Below, in pieces: positions 1-10,032 of a stretch of 64,000 bases of DNA. Numbering within the stretch: position 1 is the first letter of the stretch; every line of letters begins with the position of its first letter. This DNA is from Odocoileus virginianus (taxonomy: Eukaryota; Chordata; Mammalia; Artiodactyla; Cervidae). A model generated the notes under the pieces. The model was not told the DNA's origin and ran no database searches. It saw only the letters and a list, made by a program, of their open reading frames with translations. The position numbers were made by a program, and so were the translations under genes. The stretch lies in the NCBI RefSeq assembly GCF_023699985.2, contig NC_069686.1, positions 32,298,910 through 32,362,909 on the forward strand, read 5' to 3'.

Positions 1-886
1 ATTAGAACTGATTCAAATGAATTCTTTTTAATGGCTGAGTAATATTCCCTGGTGTATATGTACCACAGCTTCCTCATCCATTCATCTGCTGATGGGCATC
101 TAGGTTGCTTCCATGTCCTGGCTATTATAAACAGTGCTGCAATGAACATTGGGGTGCACATGTCTCTTTCAGATCTGGTTTCCTCAGTGTGTATGCCTAG
201 AAGTGGTATTGCTGGGTCATATGGCAGATCTATTTCCAGCTTTTTAAGGAATCTCCACACTGTTTTCCATAGTGGCTGTACTAATTTGCATTCCCACCAA
301 CAGTGTAAGAGGGTTCCCTTTTCTCCACACCCTCTCCAGCATTTATTGCTTGTAGACTTTTGGATAGCAGCCATCCTGACTGGCGTGTAATGGTACCTCA
401 TTGTGGTTTTGATTTGCATTTCTCTGATAATGAGTGATGTTGAGCATCTTTTCATGTGTTTTTTTGCCATCCGTATGTCTTCCTTGGAGAAATGTCTGTT
501 TAGTTCTTTGGCCCATTTTTTGATTGGGTCATTTATTTTTCTGGAATTGAGCTTCAGGAGTTGCTTGTATATTTTTGAGATTAATCCTTTGTCTGTTGCT
601 TCATTTGCTATTATTTTCTCCCAATCTGAGGGCTGTCTTTTCACCTTGCTTATACTTTCCTTTGTTGTGCAAAAGCTTTTAAGCTTCATTAGATCCCATT
701 TGTTTATTTTTGCTTTTGTTTCTAAAATTCTGGGATGTGGGTCATAGAGGATCCTGCTGTGATTTATGTCGGAGAGTGTTTTGCCTATGTTCTCCTCTAG
801 GAGTTTGATAGTTTCTGGTCTTACATTTAGATCTTTAATCCATTTTGAGTTTATTTTTGTGTATGGTGTTAGAAAGTGTTCTAGTT
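1..886 (-). pseudogene. L1 ORF2 C-terminal part (after second frameshift), runs off window
   Basis: Reading the minus strand downstream of the frameshift near 893, one frame stays open for about 295 codons to the window edge. It contains the usual L1 ORF2 C-terminal landmarks: a WDLMKLKSFC block, the RHFSKED block, the cysteine-rich KCWRGCGEKGTLLHCWW segment, and a region ending at YYSAIKKNSFESVL. The cysteine-rich segment is needed for L1 retrotransposition in studied mammalian elements. The open frame lacks its own start and is separated from the RT part by a one-base loss. The stop codon lies beyond position 1. Confidence 0.85.
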
Positions 887-2622
887 TCATTCTTTACAGG
901 TGGTTGACCAGTTTTCCCAGCACCACTTGTTAAAGAGGTTGTCTTTAACAACCTTGCCTCCTTTGTCGAAGATAAGGTGACCATAGGTTCGTGGATTTAT
1001 CTCTGGGCTTTCTATTCTGTTCCATTGATCTATATTTCTGTCTTTGTGCCAGTAACATACTGTCTTGATGACTGTGGCTTTGTAGTACAGTCTGAAGTCA
1101 GGAAGGTTGATTCCTCCAGTTCCATTATTCTTTCTCAAGGTTACTTTGGCTATTTGAGGTTTTTTGTATTTCCATACAAATTGTGAAATTATTTGTTCTA
1201 GTTCTGTGAAAAATATCGTTGGTAGTTTGATAGGGATTGCATTGAATCTATAGATTGCTTTGGGTAGTATAGCCATTTTGACAATATTGATTCTTCCAAT
1301 CCATGAACACGGTATATTTCTCCATCTGTTTGTGTCCTCTTTGATTTCTTTCATCAGTGTTTTATAGTTTTCTATGTATAGGTCTTTTGTTTCTTTAGGT
1401 AGATATACTCCTAAGTATTTTATTCTTTTTGTTGCAATGGTGAATGGTATTGTTTCCTTGATTTCTCTTTCTGTTTTCTCATTGTTAGTGTATAGGAATG
1501 CAAGAGATTTCTGAGTGTTAATTTTATATCCTGCAACTTTACTGTATTCGTTGATTAGCTCTAGTAATTTTCTGGTAGAGTCTTTAGGGTTTTCTATGTA
1601 GAGGATCATGTCATCTGCAAACAGAGAGAGTTTCACTTCTTCTTTTCCTATCTGGATTCCTTTTACTTCTTTTTCTGCCCTGATTGCTGTGGCCAACACT
1701 TCCAAAACTATGTTGAATAGTAGTGGTGAGAGTGGGCACCCTTGTCTTGTTCCTGATTTCAGGGGAAATGCTTTCAATTTCTCACCATTGAGGGTGATGC
1801 TTGCTGTGGGTTTGTCATATATAGCTTTTATTATGTTGAGGTATGTTCCTTCTATTCCTGCTTTCTGGAGAGTTTTAATCATAAATGGATGTTGAATTTT
1901 GTCAAAGGCTTTTTCTGCATCTATTGAGATAATCATATGGTTTTTATCTTTCAATTTGTTAATGTGGTGTATTACATTGATTGATTTGCAGATATTAAAG
2001 AATCCTTGCATTCCTGGGATAAAGCCCACTTGGTCATGGTGTATGATTTTTTTAATATGTTGTTGGATTCTGTTTGCTAGAATTTTGTTGAGGATTTTTG
2101 CATCTATGTTCATCAGTGATATTGGCCTGTAGTTCTCTTTTTTTGTGGCATCTTTGTCTGGTTTTGGAATTAGGGTGATGGTGGCCTCATAGAATGAGTT
2201 TGGAAGTTTACCTTCTTCTGCAATTTTCTGGAAGAGTTTGAGTAAGATAGGTGTTAGCTCTTCCCTAAATTTCTGGTAGAATTCAGCTGTGAAGCCATCT
2301 GGTCCTGGGCTTTTGTTTGCTGGAAGATTTCTGATTACAGTTTCGATTTCCTTGCTTGTGATGGGTTTGTTAAGATCTTCTATTTCTTTCTGGTTCAGTT
2401 TTGGAAAGTTATATTTCTCTAAGTACTTGTCCATTTCTTCCAAGTTGTCCATTTTATTGGCATAGAGCTGCTGGTAGTAGTCTCTTATGATCCTTTGTAT
2501 TTCAGTGTTGTCTGTTGTGATCTCTCCATTTTCGTTTCTAATTTTGTTAATTTGGTTCTTCTCCCTTTGTTTCTTAATGAGTCTTGCTAATGGTTTGTCA
2601 ATTTTGTTTATTTTTTCAAAAA
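887..2622 (-). pseudogene. L1 ORF2 reverse transcriptase part
   Basis: The minus-strand frame is open from just after the frameshift near 2624 to a stop at 887-889. The 521 residues after the internal Met at 2452 cover the reverse transcriptase. The Z/RT0-like KSPGPDGFTAEFY block comes near residue 50, then SIDAEKAFDKIQH near 176, TRQGCPLSPLLFN near 235, and the catalytic FADD at residues 278-281 (bases 1610-1621). All key RT residues look intact. The frame ends prematurely because one A is missing from a TGTAAAAGAATG context at about 893-895; the plus-strand L1 copy at 31885 keeps that base. This part would make no RT alone, since it lacks a native start. Confidence 0.88.
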
Positions 2623-3714
2623 ACAGCTTTTAGCTTTGTTGATTTTTGCTATGGTCTCTTTACTTTCTTTTGCATTTATTTCTGCCCTAATTTTTAGGAT
2701 TTCTTTCCTTCTACTAACCCTGGGGTTCTTCATTTCTTCCTCCTCTAGTTGCTTTAGGTGTAGAGTTAGGTTATTTATTTGACTTTTTTCTTGTTTTTTG
2801 AGGTAGGCGTGTAATGCTATTAATCTTCCCCTTAGCACTGCTTTTACAGTGTCCCACAGGTTTTGGGTTGTTGTGTTTTCATTTTCATTCATTTCTATGC
2901 ATATTTTGATTTCTTTTTTGATTTCTTCTATGATTTGTTGGTTATTCAGAAGCGTGTTGTTTAGCCTCCATATGTTTGAATTTTTAATAATTTTTTTCCT
3001 GTAATTGAGATCTAATCTTACTGCACTGTGGTCAGAAAAGATGACTGGAATGATTTCAATTTTTTTGAATTTACCAAGACTAGATTTATGGCCCAGGATG
3101 TGATCTATTCTGGAGAAGGTTCCGTGTGTACTTGAGAAAAAGGTGAAGTTGATTGTTTTGGGGTGAAACGTCCTATAGATATCAATAAGGTCTAGCTGGT
3201 CCATTGTGTCCTTTAACGTTTGTGTTTCCTTGTTCATTTTCTGTTTAGTTGCTCTATCCATAGGTGTGAGTGGGGTATTAAAGTCTCCTACTATTATTGT
3301 GTTACTATTAATTTCCTCTTTCATACTCGTTAGCGTTTGCCTTACATATTGCGGTGCTCCTATGTTGGGTGCATATATATTTATAATTGTTATATCTTCT
3401 TCTTGGATTGATCCTTTGATCATTATGTAGTGGCCATCTTTGTCTCTTTTCACAGCCTTTATTTGAAAGTCTATTTTATCTGATATGAGTATTGCAACTC
3501 CTGCTTTCTTTTGGTCTCCGTTTGCGTGGAATATTTTTTTCCAGCCCTTCACTTTTAGTCTGTATGTGTCCCTTGTTTTGAGGTGAGTCTCTTGTAGACA
3601 GCATATATAGGGGTCTTGTTTTTATATCCATTCAGCCAGTCTTTGTCTTTTGGTTGGGGCATTCAACCCATTTACATTTAAGGTAATTATTGATAGATAT
3701 GGTCCCGTTGCCAT
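2608..3714 (-). pseudogene. L1 ORF2 N-terminal endonuclease part with early nonsense codon
   Basis: ORF2 probably starts at the ATG at 3714-3712, 51 bases past the end of ORF1. Codon 31 (3624-3622) is TAA where a glutamine CAA is expected, consistent with a single C-to-T change. After the stop the same frame stays open to 2608. It encodes the APE-type endonuclease that nicks target DNA: GDFNTPL at residues 89-95 and SDHSAVRLDL from residue 173 of the 314-residue segment starting at the Met at 3552. The frame is lost near 2623-2625, where TGG (Trp of an SWFFEK block) has become TGT by loss of a G. Apart from these two lesions the domain looks complete. Confidence 0.87.
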
Positions 3715-3765
3715 TTATTTTGTTGTTTGGGGTTCACGTTTACACCACCTTTCTGTGTTTCCTGT

Positions 3766-4692
3766 CTAGAGAAGATACTTTAGTATTTGTTGAAGAGCTG
3801 GTTTGGTGATGCTGAATTCTCTCAGCTTTTGCTTGTCTGTAAAGCTTTTGAGTTCTCCTTCATATCTGAATGAAATCCTTGCTGGGTAGAGTAATCTAGG
3901 TTGTAGGTTATTCTCTTTCATTACTTTAAGTATGTCCTGCCATTCCCTTCTGGCCTGAAGGGTTTCTATTGATAGATCAGCTGTTATCCTTATGGGAATC
4001 CCTTTGTGTGTTATTTGTTGTTTCTCCCTTGCTGCTTTTAATATTTGTTCTTTGTGTTTGATCTTTGTTAATTTGATTAATATGTGTCTTGGGGTATTTC
4101 GCCTTGGGTTTATCCTGTTTGGGACTCTCTGGGTTTCTTGGACTTGGGTGGCTACTTCCTTCCGCATTTTAGGGAAGTTTTCAGCTATTATCTCCTCGAG
4201 TAACTTCTCATGGCCTTTCTTTTTGTCTTCTTCTTCTGGGACTCCTATGATTCGAATGTTGGGGCATTTCACATTGCCCCAGAGGTCCCTGAGGTTGTTC
4301 TCATTTATTTTGATTATTTTTTCTTTTTTCCTCTCTGCTTCATTTATTTCCACCATTTTATCTTCTAACTCACTTATCCTATCTTCTGTCTCTGTTATTC
4401 TACTCATGGTTCCCTCCAGGGTGTTTTTGATCTCATTTATTTCATTATTAATTTTTAATTGACTTTTTTTAATTTCTTCTAGGTTTTTGTTAAACCTTAC
4501 TTGCATCTTCTCAATCTTTGTCTCCAGGCTATTTATTTGTAACTCCATTTTGTTTTCAAGATTTTGGATCAATTTTATTATCATTATTCTAAATTCTTTT
4601 TCAGGTAGATTCCCTATTTCCTCCTCTTCTGTTTGACTTGGTGGGCTTTTTTCATGTTCCTTTACCTGTTGGGTATTTCTCTGCCTTTTCAT
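3766..4692 (-). CDS. L1 ORF1p, RNA-binding chaperone, apparently intact (308 aa)
   Basis: ORF1p coats L1 RNA as a trimer and acts as a nucleic acid chaperone in the cytoplasmic ribonucleoprotein. Residues 1-30 are a polar, basic-then-acidic N-terminus. Residues about 35-130 are a long heptad-rich coiled coil, rich in E, K, I and L, which includes a SRITETEDRISELEDK segment. An RRM-like domain follows from about residue 143 (NIRIIGVPEEE). The C-terminal domain contains RRNTPRHI, ADLSIETLQARREW and a final KPALQQILKYLL. No internal stop or frameshift is visible. At 308 residues it is slightly shorter than human ORF1p (338). The start MKRQRNTQQ is the first Met of the frame. Confidence 0.9.
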   Translation of the reverse strand: MKRQRNTQQVKEHEKSPPSQTEEEEIGNLPEKEFRIMIIKLIQNLENKMELQINSLETKIEKMQVRFNKNLEEIKKSQLKINNEINEIKNTLEGTMSRITETEDRISELEDKMVEINEAERKKEKIIKINENNLRDLWGNVKCPNIRIIGVPEEEDKKKGHEKLLEEIIAENFPKMRKEVATQVQETQRVPNRINPRRNTPRHILIKLTKIKHKEQILKAAREKQQITHKGIPIRITADLSIETLQARREWQDILKVMKENNLQPRLLYPARISFRYEGELKSFTDKQKLREFSITKPALQQILKYLL

Positions 4693-5716
4693 CTTGTTTA
4701 GATTGCTGTGTCTGGAGTGGGCTTTCTATATTCTTGTGGTCTGTGGTTCCTTTTTATTGTGGAGGTTTCACCCAGTGGGTGGGGTTGGACGATTGGTTTG
4801 TCAAGGTTTCCTTGTTAGGGAAGCTTGTGTCAGCGTTCTGGTGCGTGGAATTGGATTTCTTCTCTCTGGAGTGCAGTGGAGTGTCCAGTAATGAGTTTTG
4901 CAATGGGTCTTTGTGTTAGGTGTGACTTTGGAGAGCCTGTATGTTGACATTCAGGTCTATGTTCCTGCATTGCTAAAGAATTTGCGTGGTATGTCTTGTA
5001 CTAGAGCTTATTGGCTCTTGGGTGGTGGTTGGTTTTAGTGTAGGTATGGAGGCTTTTGGATGGTCTCTTATTCCTTAATGTTCCATGTAGTCAGGAGTTT
5101 TCTGGTTTTCTCAGGTTTTGGGCTTAAGTCTCCTGCCTCTGGATTTCAGTTTTATTTTTCCAATAGTCTCAAGACTTCTCCAACTATACAGCACTGATAA
5201 TAAAACTTCTAGATTAATGGTGAAAAGATTCTCCACCGTGAGAGATAACCAGAGAGGTTCACAGAGTTACATGAAGAATAGGAGAGGGAGGAAGGAGATA
5301 GAGGTGAGCAGGAGGAGAAAAAGGGGACTCAAGAGGAGAGAGACAGATCTACACAGTTATCTGTTCCCAAAGTGTTCTCTGTAGCCCAGACACCCACAAA
5401 GATTCACAGAATTGGATTGGGAAGAGAAGGGGAAAGGAGGAAATAGAGGTGTTCTGAGGTAGAAAACAGAGAGTCAAAAGTGGGAGAGTAATCACCACAC
5501 TCCTGAATAGAAATGGGAACTGAATATTGGATTCTTAAATGTCCAAAATTTATATCACATACTGAAAAACAAAGATTGAAAATCTAGTGTAGAGGTTAGA
5601 CTCTTTGAAATACAATATTTAAAAACAAAAACACACAAAAAAATTAGAAATGTATATGAAGTTTGGTTTAAAAATAGGGTTTCTCTCTCTCTCTCTTTTT
5701 TTTTTGGCAAAGTTAT

Positions 5717-5955
5717 AGTGAAATGAAAATGAAAATTAAGGAATAATAGAGGAGTATTAGAGAATTTTAAAAGGAAACAGAAGAGAAAAACAAGAAAAAG
5801 AAAAAAAATTTTTTTCTAATTAAAAAAATCATATAAATATATGAAAATGAAAGTTGAGGAGTAATGGGGGAGTAATAGGGAATTTTAAAAGAAAATAAAA
5901 GAAAAAATTTAAAAAAAAAGGAAAGAAAAAAAAATTTTTTTTAATTAAAAACAAA
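5717..5955. repeat. Imperfect tandem duplication of about 118 bp in L1 5'UTR
   Basis: ATGAAAATGAAA at 5723 recurs at 5841. Both units continue through a GGAGTA-TAG-GAATTTTAAAA segment into an A-rich, then T-rich, stretch ending in TAATTAAAAA. The copies differ by numerous substitutions and A-run length changes. An (CT)n tract at about 5683-5696 sits just upstream. Confidence 0.7.
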
Positions 5956-6366
5956 AATACATATATATCTAGGAATTTCTCTGGAGTTGTTGCGGTCAGC
6001 GAAGGTTCAGTTCAATTTCAGATAGCTCCTCTTTCCAGCTTACACTTCTAGATATCTAAAGGCCCCTTCCGGTGTAGTCGGTGTTACCTTCAGGGATTTT
6101 AATCTGTTGCACCGGTCCTTTCTGAAGCGGTTCCCTTTGTTTATTTTGGCTTCTCTTCGGTGTCTAATTTCCGCCCTGACACAGGTGGGTGGAGGTGATC
6201 TCTTATTTAGGCTCCCTAGTTCAGTTTAGTCCTGCTACGGGGAGGGCGGGGCGCTGCAGACAGATACCGCTCCGTGTAGCTAGCACTCACCGGCCACACT
6301 GGGTTTGCCCCGCTCACGGGTGTCAGTGCTTTCCCCGTCTACACTGCTCAGGCTCCCGGCTGCTCT

Positions 6367-7023
6367 ATGTGGAGCGGGCCCTGCGTTGAGTGCGGTTCCA
6401 GTTTTCTGGTACTCCACAAAAGCGCGGATTCAGTTGTGCCTGCGTTTTGTGCCTTTCCTGGCCTGAGCGGTTCAGGCAGCCAGGGTGCAGCGCGCCTTTT
6501 CCCTCCATGTCGAGCAGCCCAGGCAGCCAGAGGCTTGGGCACACTCTCCACGGATGTGGCGCGCCTTTTCCCTCCGCGTCGAGCGGCCCAGGCAGCCAGA
6601 GGCTTGGGCGCAATCTCCCTAATACGGCGCGCTTTTCCCCTCCGCGGCCCCAGCGCGCGCCGCCAGTCGGGTCTCAGGAAGTCTTTAGATAGGAACCGGG
6701 GGCCTGTTTGCAGTGTGGGAGGGGGTGGCTTCTCAGGGGCTGAGTTTCCCCTTTTCCCCTTCCCCCTGCCTCCTACCTCCAGCGGGGATGGGCCGGCTCT
6801 TCTCTGGACTTTTTCAGTCCCTTTGTTTTGCGAGCTGCAGGCAGTGTGTTCCGGCCGGTTAATTTTGTCCCACCGTTTAAAAAAAGCTCCCGCCGATTGC
6901 TCTCGGGGTCTTCAGGCCCGTCCTTACCCTAAGCAATGCCGCCCGCTCCTCTCCGTTCCGCCCCCGCTTGTTGCTGGCGGGTGCGGGCGTCTGGGGTACT
7001 TTTCTGCTGGGAGTTGCTTTTAG
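6367..7023 (+). other. Antisense ORF in L1 5'UTR (218 codons, ORF0-like position)
   Basis: A plus-strand frame of 218 codons lies wholly inside the CpG-rich 5'UTR of the minus-strand L1 and points out of the element. The product would be rich in Ala, Arg, Pro, Gly and Ser. It contains two and a part copies of a 23-residue unit (ARLFPP-RAAQAARGLG) created by the 69-bp DNA repeat, which is a whole number of codons. No known domain is recognisable. Primate L1 carries a short antisense ORF0 in an equivalent place, but no homology is claimed. High GC content alone lengthens random frames, so translation is uncertain. Confidence 0.35.
6490..6660. repeat. 69-bp tandem repeat in L1 5'UTR (about 2.5 copies)
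   Basis: The GCGCGCC-TTTTCCCTCC block recurs at 6490, 6559 and, slightly altered, 6627, giving spacings of 69 and 68 bases. The units share a GAGC-GCCCAGGCAGCCAGAGGCTTGGGC segment with few differences. The arrangement resembles the monomer arrays of mouse L1 5'UTRs on a small scale. Confidence 0.8.
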
Positions 7024-7353
7024 GCACGTAATCTGTGGGCCTTATTTAATTTTTCCTCCCAGTTAGATTGCCAAAAACTTCCCCCAGTCCCGCCAGTGCG
7101 AGGGTTTCCTGGTGATTGGAAACTTCCTCTATTAAGACTCCCTTCCCGGGACGGGTCTCCGTCCGTAGCTCTTTTGTCTCCCTTTTAATCTTTTATATTT
7201 TGTCCTACCTCCCTTTGAAGACAATGGGCTGCTTTTCTGGGCGCCTGATGTCCTCTGCTAGCGATCAGAAGTTGTTTTGTGAAATTTGCTCAGTGTTCAA
7301 ATGTTCTTTCGATGAATTTGTAGGGGAGAAAGTGGTCTCCCCGTCCTATTCCT

Positions 7354-7364
7354 CCGCCATCTTG
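7354..7364 (-). promoter_or_regulatory. YY1-like site at L1 5' tip
   Basis: The minus strand reads CAAGATGGCGG about 11 bases inside the element. Human L1 has the very similar CAAGATGGCCG at the same place, where YY1 fixes the transcription start. The match supports both the full-length call and the 5' boundary near 7375. Confidence 0.75.
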
Positions 7365-7375
7365 GCTCCTCCCCC

Positions 7376-7431
7376 AGATTATAGGATTATAATAGGATGT
7401 AAAAGGATTTATATAGGATATAAAAGGATTG
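7376..7431. repeat. Short AGGAT-rich tandem at L1/L1 junction
   Basis: ATAGGATGTAAAAGGATTT at 7392 recurs as ATAGGATATAAAAGGATTG at 7413, a period of 21, preceded by a partial unit. The last unit merges into the AAAGGATTGTAAAAGAC that begins recognisable L1 ORF2 sequence on the plus strand. Confidence 0.6.
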
Positions 7432-9636
7432 TAAAAGACTATTATGAATGACTATATGGCAATAAAATGGATAACCTGGAAGAAATAGATTCTTAGAAAA
7501 GTTCAATCTTCCAAGACTGAACCAGGAAGAAATAGAAATTATGAACAACCCAATTACAAGCACTGAAATTGAAACTGCGATTTAAAAAATCTCCCAAAAA
7601 ACAAAAGCCCAGGATCAGATGGATTCACAGGAGAATTCTATCAAACATTTAGAGAAGAACTAATGCCTATCCTTCTAAAACTCTTTCAAAAATTTGCAGA
7701 GAAAGGAACACTTCCAAACTCAATCTGTGAGGCCACCATCACCCTGAAACCAAAACCAGACAGAGACAACACAAAAAAATGAAAACTATAGGCCAATATC
7801 ACTGATGAACATAGATGCAAAAATCCTCAACAAAATTTTAACTAAGAGAATTCAGCAACACATCAAAAAGCTCTTACACCCTGATCATGTTTGGTTTATT
7901 CCAGGGATGCAAGGATTCTTCAAAAGATGCAGAACAAAGCCTTTGACAAAATTCAGCACCCATCTATGATTAAAACCCTTCAAAAATGGGCATAGAAGTA
8001 AACTACCTCAACATAGTAAAGGCCATATATGATAAGCCTACAGCAAACATTATTCTCAATGTTGGGAAACTGAAAGCAATCCCCCTAAGATCAGGAACAA
8101 AACAAGGTCGTCCACTTTTGCCACTATTATTCAACATAGTTCTGAAAGTCCTAGCTAGAGCAATCAGAGAAGAAAAACAAACAAAAAGAATCCAGATCAG
8201 AAAAGAAGTAAAGCTCTCACTGTTTGCAGATGATGTGATACTGTACATAGAAAACCCTAAAGAGAGTATCAGAAAATTACTAGAGCTAATGAGTGCACTT
8301 AGCAAAGTTGCAGGATACAAAATCAATACACAGAAACCACTTGCATTTCTATATATTAACAATGAAATATCAGAAAGAGAAATTAAGGAATCAATTCCAT
8401 TCACCATTGCAAGAAAAAGAATTAAATATCTAGGAATAAACTTACCTAAAGAGACTAAAGAACTGTACATAGAAAATTATAAGACACTAATGAAAGAAAT
8501 CAAAGATGACATAAACAGATGGAGAAATATTCCATGTTCCTGGGTAGGAAGAATCAATATTGTGAAAATGACTATACTACCAAATGCAATCTACAGATTC
8601 AACACAATCCCTATCAAATTACCAAAGGCACTTTTCACAGAACTAGAATAAAAAATTTCACAATTCATATGGAAACTCAAAAGACCCTGAATAGCCAAAG
8701 CAGTCTTGAGAAAGAAGAATGGAGCTAGAGGAATCAACCTTTCTGACTTCAGATTATACTACAAAGCTACAGTCATCAAGACAGTATGGTACTGGCACAA
8801 AAACAGAAATATAGACCAATGGAATAAGATCAAATGCCCAGAAGTAAACCCATGCACCTATGGGGTCCTATTTTTGACAAAGGAGGCAAGAATATACAAT
8901 GGGGCAAAGACAGTATCTTAAATAAATGGTGCTGTGAAAACTAGACAGCTTTATGTCAAAGAATGAAATTAGAACACTTCTTAACACCATACACAAAGAT
9001 AAACTCAAAATGGATTAAAGACCTAAATGTAAGACAAGAAACTCTAAACTCTTAGAGGAAAACATGGGCAGAACACTCGATGGCATAAATCAAAAGATGC
9101 TCAACATCACTCATTATCAGAGAAATGCAAATCAAACCACAACGAGGTACCATTACATGCCAGTCAGGATGGCTGCTATCCAAAAGTCTACAAGCAATAA
9201 ACGCTGGAGAGGGTGTGGAGAAAAGGGAACCCTCTTACACTGTTGGTGGGAATGCAAACTAGTACAGCCACTATGGAGAACAGTGTGGAGATTCCTTAAA
9301 AAACTGGAAACAGAACTGTCATATGACCCAGCAATCCTACTCCTGGGCACACACACCGAGGAAACTAGATCTGAAAGAGACACGAGCACCTCAGTGTTCA
9401 TCGCAGCACTGTTTATAATTGCCAGGACATGGAAGCAACTTAGATGCCCATCAGAAGACGAACGGATAAGGAAGCTATGGTGCCTATACACAATGGAATA
9501 TTACTCAGACATTAAAAAGAATTCATTTGAATCAGTTCTAATGAGATGGATGAAACTGGAGCCCATTATACAGAGTGAAGTAAGCCAGAAAGATAAAGAC
9601 CAATACAGTATACTAACACATATATATGGAATTTAG
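7425..9636 (+). pseudogene. L1 ORF2 pseudogene fragment (RT to C-terminus)
   Basis: Disrupted remains of L1 ORF2. The open pieces are 7986-8651 (RT palm, 221 codons), 8706-8921 and 9064-9636 (190 codons). The catalytic FADD survives in FADDVILYIENPKES around 8224. A stop interrupts the frame near 7580. The deletion near 7925 removes the RT motif around SIDAEKAFDK, leaving only its tail, and a second deletion near 9085 removes about 100 codons before the C-terminal block. The C-terminal cysteine segment (RWRGCGEKGTLLHCWWEC) is present near 9200. It cannot encode a working enzyme. Confidence 0.88.
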
Positions 9637-9995
9637 AAACATGGTAATGATAACCCTATATGCAAAACAGAAAAAGAGACACAGATGTATAAAACAGACT
9701 TTTAGACTCTGTGGGAGAAGGTGAGGGTGAGATGTTCTGAGAGAATAGCATTGAAACAAGTATACTATCAAGGGTGAAACAGATCACCAGCCCAGGTTGG
9801 ATGCATGAGACAAGTGCTCAGGGCTGGTGCACTGGGAAGACCCAGAAGGATTGGATGGGGAGGGAGGTGGGAAGGGGCATTGAGATGGGGAACACATGTA
9901 AATCCATGGCTGATTCATGTCAATGTATGGAAAAAACCCCTACAATATTGTAAAGTAATTAGCCTTCAACTAATAAAAGTAAATGAAAAAATAAA
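9637..9995 (+). other. L1 3'UTR and A-rich tail
   Basis: After the ORF2 stop the sequence follows the young bovine L1 3'UTR: the TTAGACTCTGTGGGAGAAGG block, a G-rich stretch (GGAGGGAGGTGGGAAGGGG near 9860), then GTAAAGTAATTAGCCT and a short A-rich tail. The same blocks recur in the copy ending at 33240. Confidence 0.8.
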
Positions 9996-10032
9996 TAAAG
10001 CAGAAATTGTCAATCACACACACAAAAAAAGA

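Larger units (their letters stand above)
1..7375 (-). mobile_element. Full-length young L1 (LINE-1, bovine L1-BT type), 3' end beyond left edge
   Basis: Autonomous non-LTR retrotransposon. In minus-strand order it shows a CpG-rich 5'UTR starting at 7375, an intact ORF1 (4692 to 3766), a short inter-ORF gap, and ORF2 (from 3714) running to the window edge. The 5' tip carries a YY1-like CAAGATGGCGG, as expected of an untruncated L1. ORF2 has one nonsense codon and two single-base deletions; everything else reads open. So few lesions suggest a recent insertion. The last stretch of ORF2, the 3'UTR and the poly(A) tail lie outside the window. The right flank joins another, decayed L1 on the opposite strand. 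Long plus-strand open frames across this region are antisense shadows. Confidence 0.93.
4693..7375 (-). promoter_or_regulatory. L1 5'UTR / internal promoter
   Basis: About 2.7 kb separate the element's 5' tip from ORF1. By eye there are three zones. 6190-7110 is strikingly CpG- and GC-rich against AT-rich surroundings. 5520-5960 is A-rich and carries an imperfect tandem repeat. 4693-5110 is TG-rich on the plus strand. In other mammalian L1s this region holds the sense RNA polymerase II promoter and an antisense promoter; activity here is inference from position and CpG content. It is unusually long compared with the roughly 0.9-kb human L1 5'UTR. Confidence 0.8.
7420..9995 (+). mobile_element. 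5'-truncated L1, plus strand, decayed
   Basis: Sequence starts inside ORF2 just before the RT domain (the RDYY..LYANKMDNLEE region) and ends with a typical bovine L1 3'UTR and an A-rich tail near 9990. It lies head to head with the full-length L1 to its left. Two internal deletions are clear by comparison with the copy at 29968-33240: about 95 bases near 7925 and about 310 bases near 9085. Older than its neighbour, judging by the number of stops. Confidence 0.9.

Noticed and set aside
52..4919. Several plus-strand ORFs of 60-156 codons (for example 3992-4462)
   Set aside because: They are antisense shadows of the minus-strand L1 ORF1/ORF2 and translate to Phe/Ser/Leu-rich sequence with no domain.
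6190..7110. CpG island of a host gene promoter
   Set aside because: It lies wholly within the L1 5'UTR and ends at the element's 5' tip; no host exon adjoins it.
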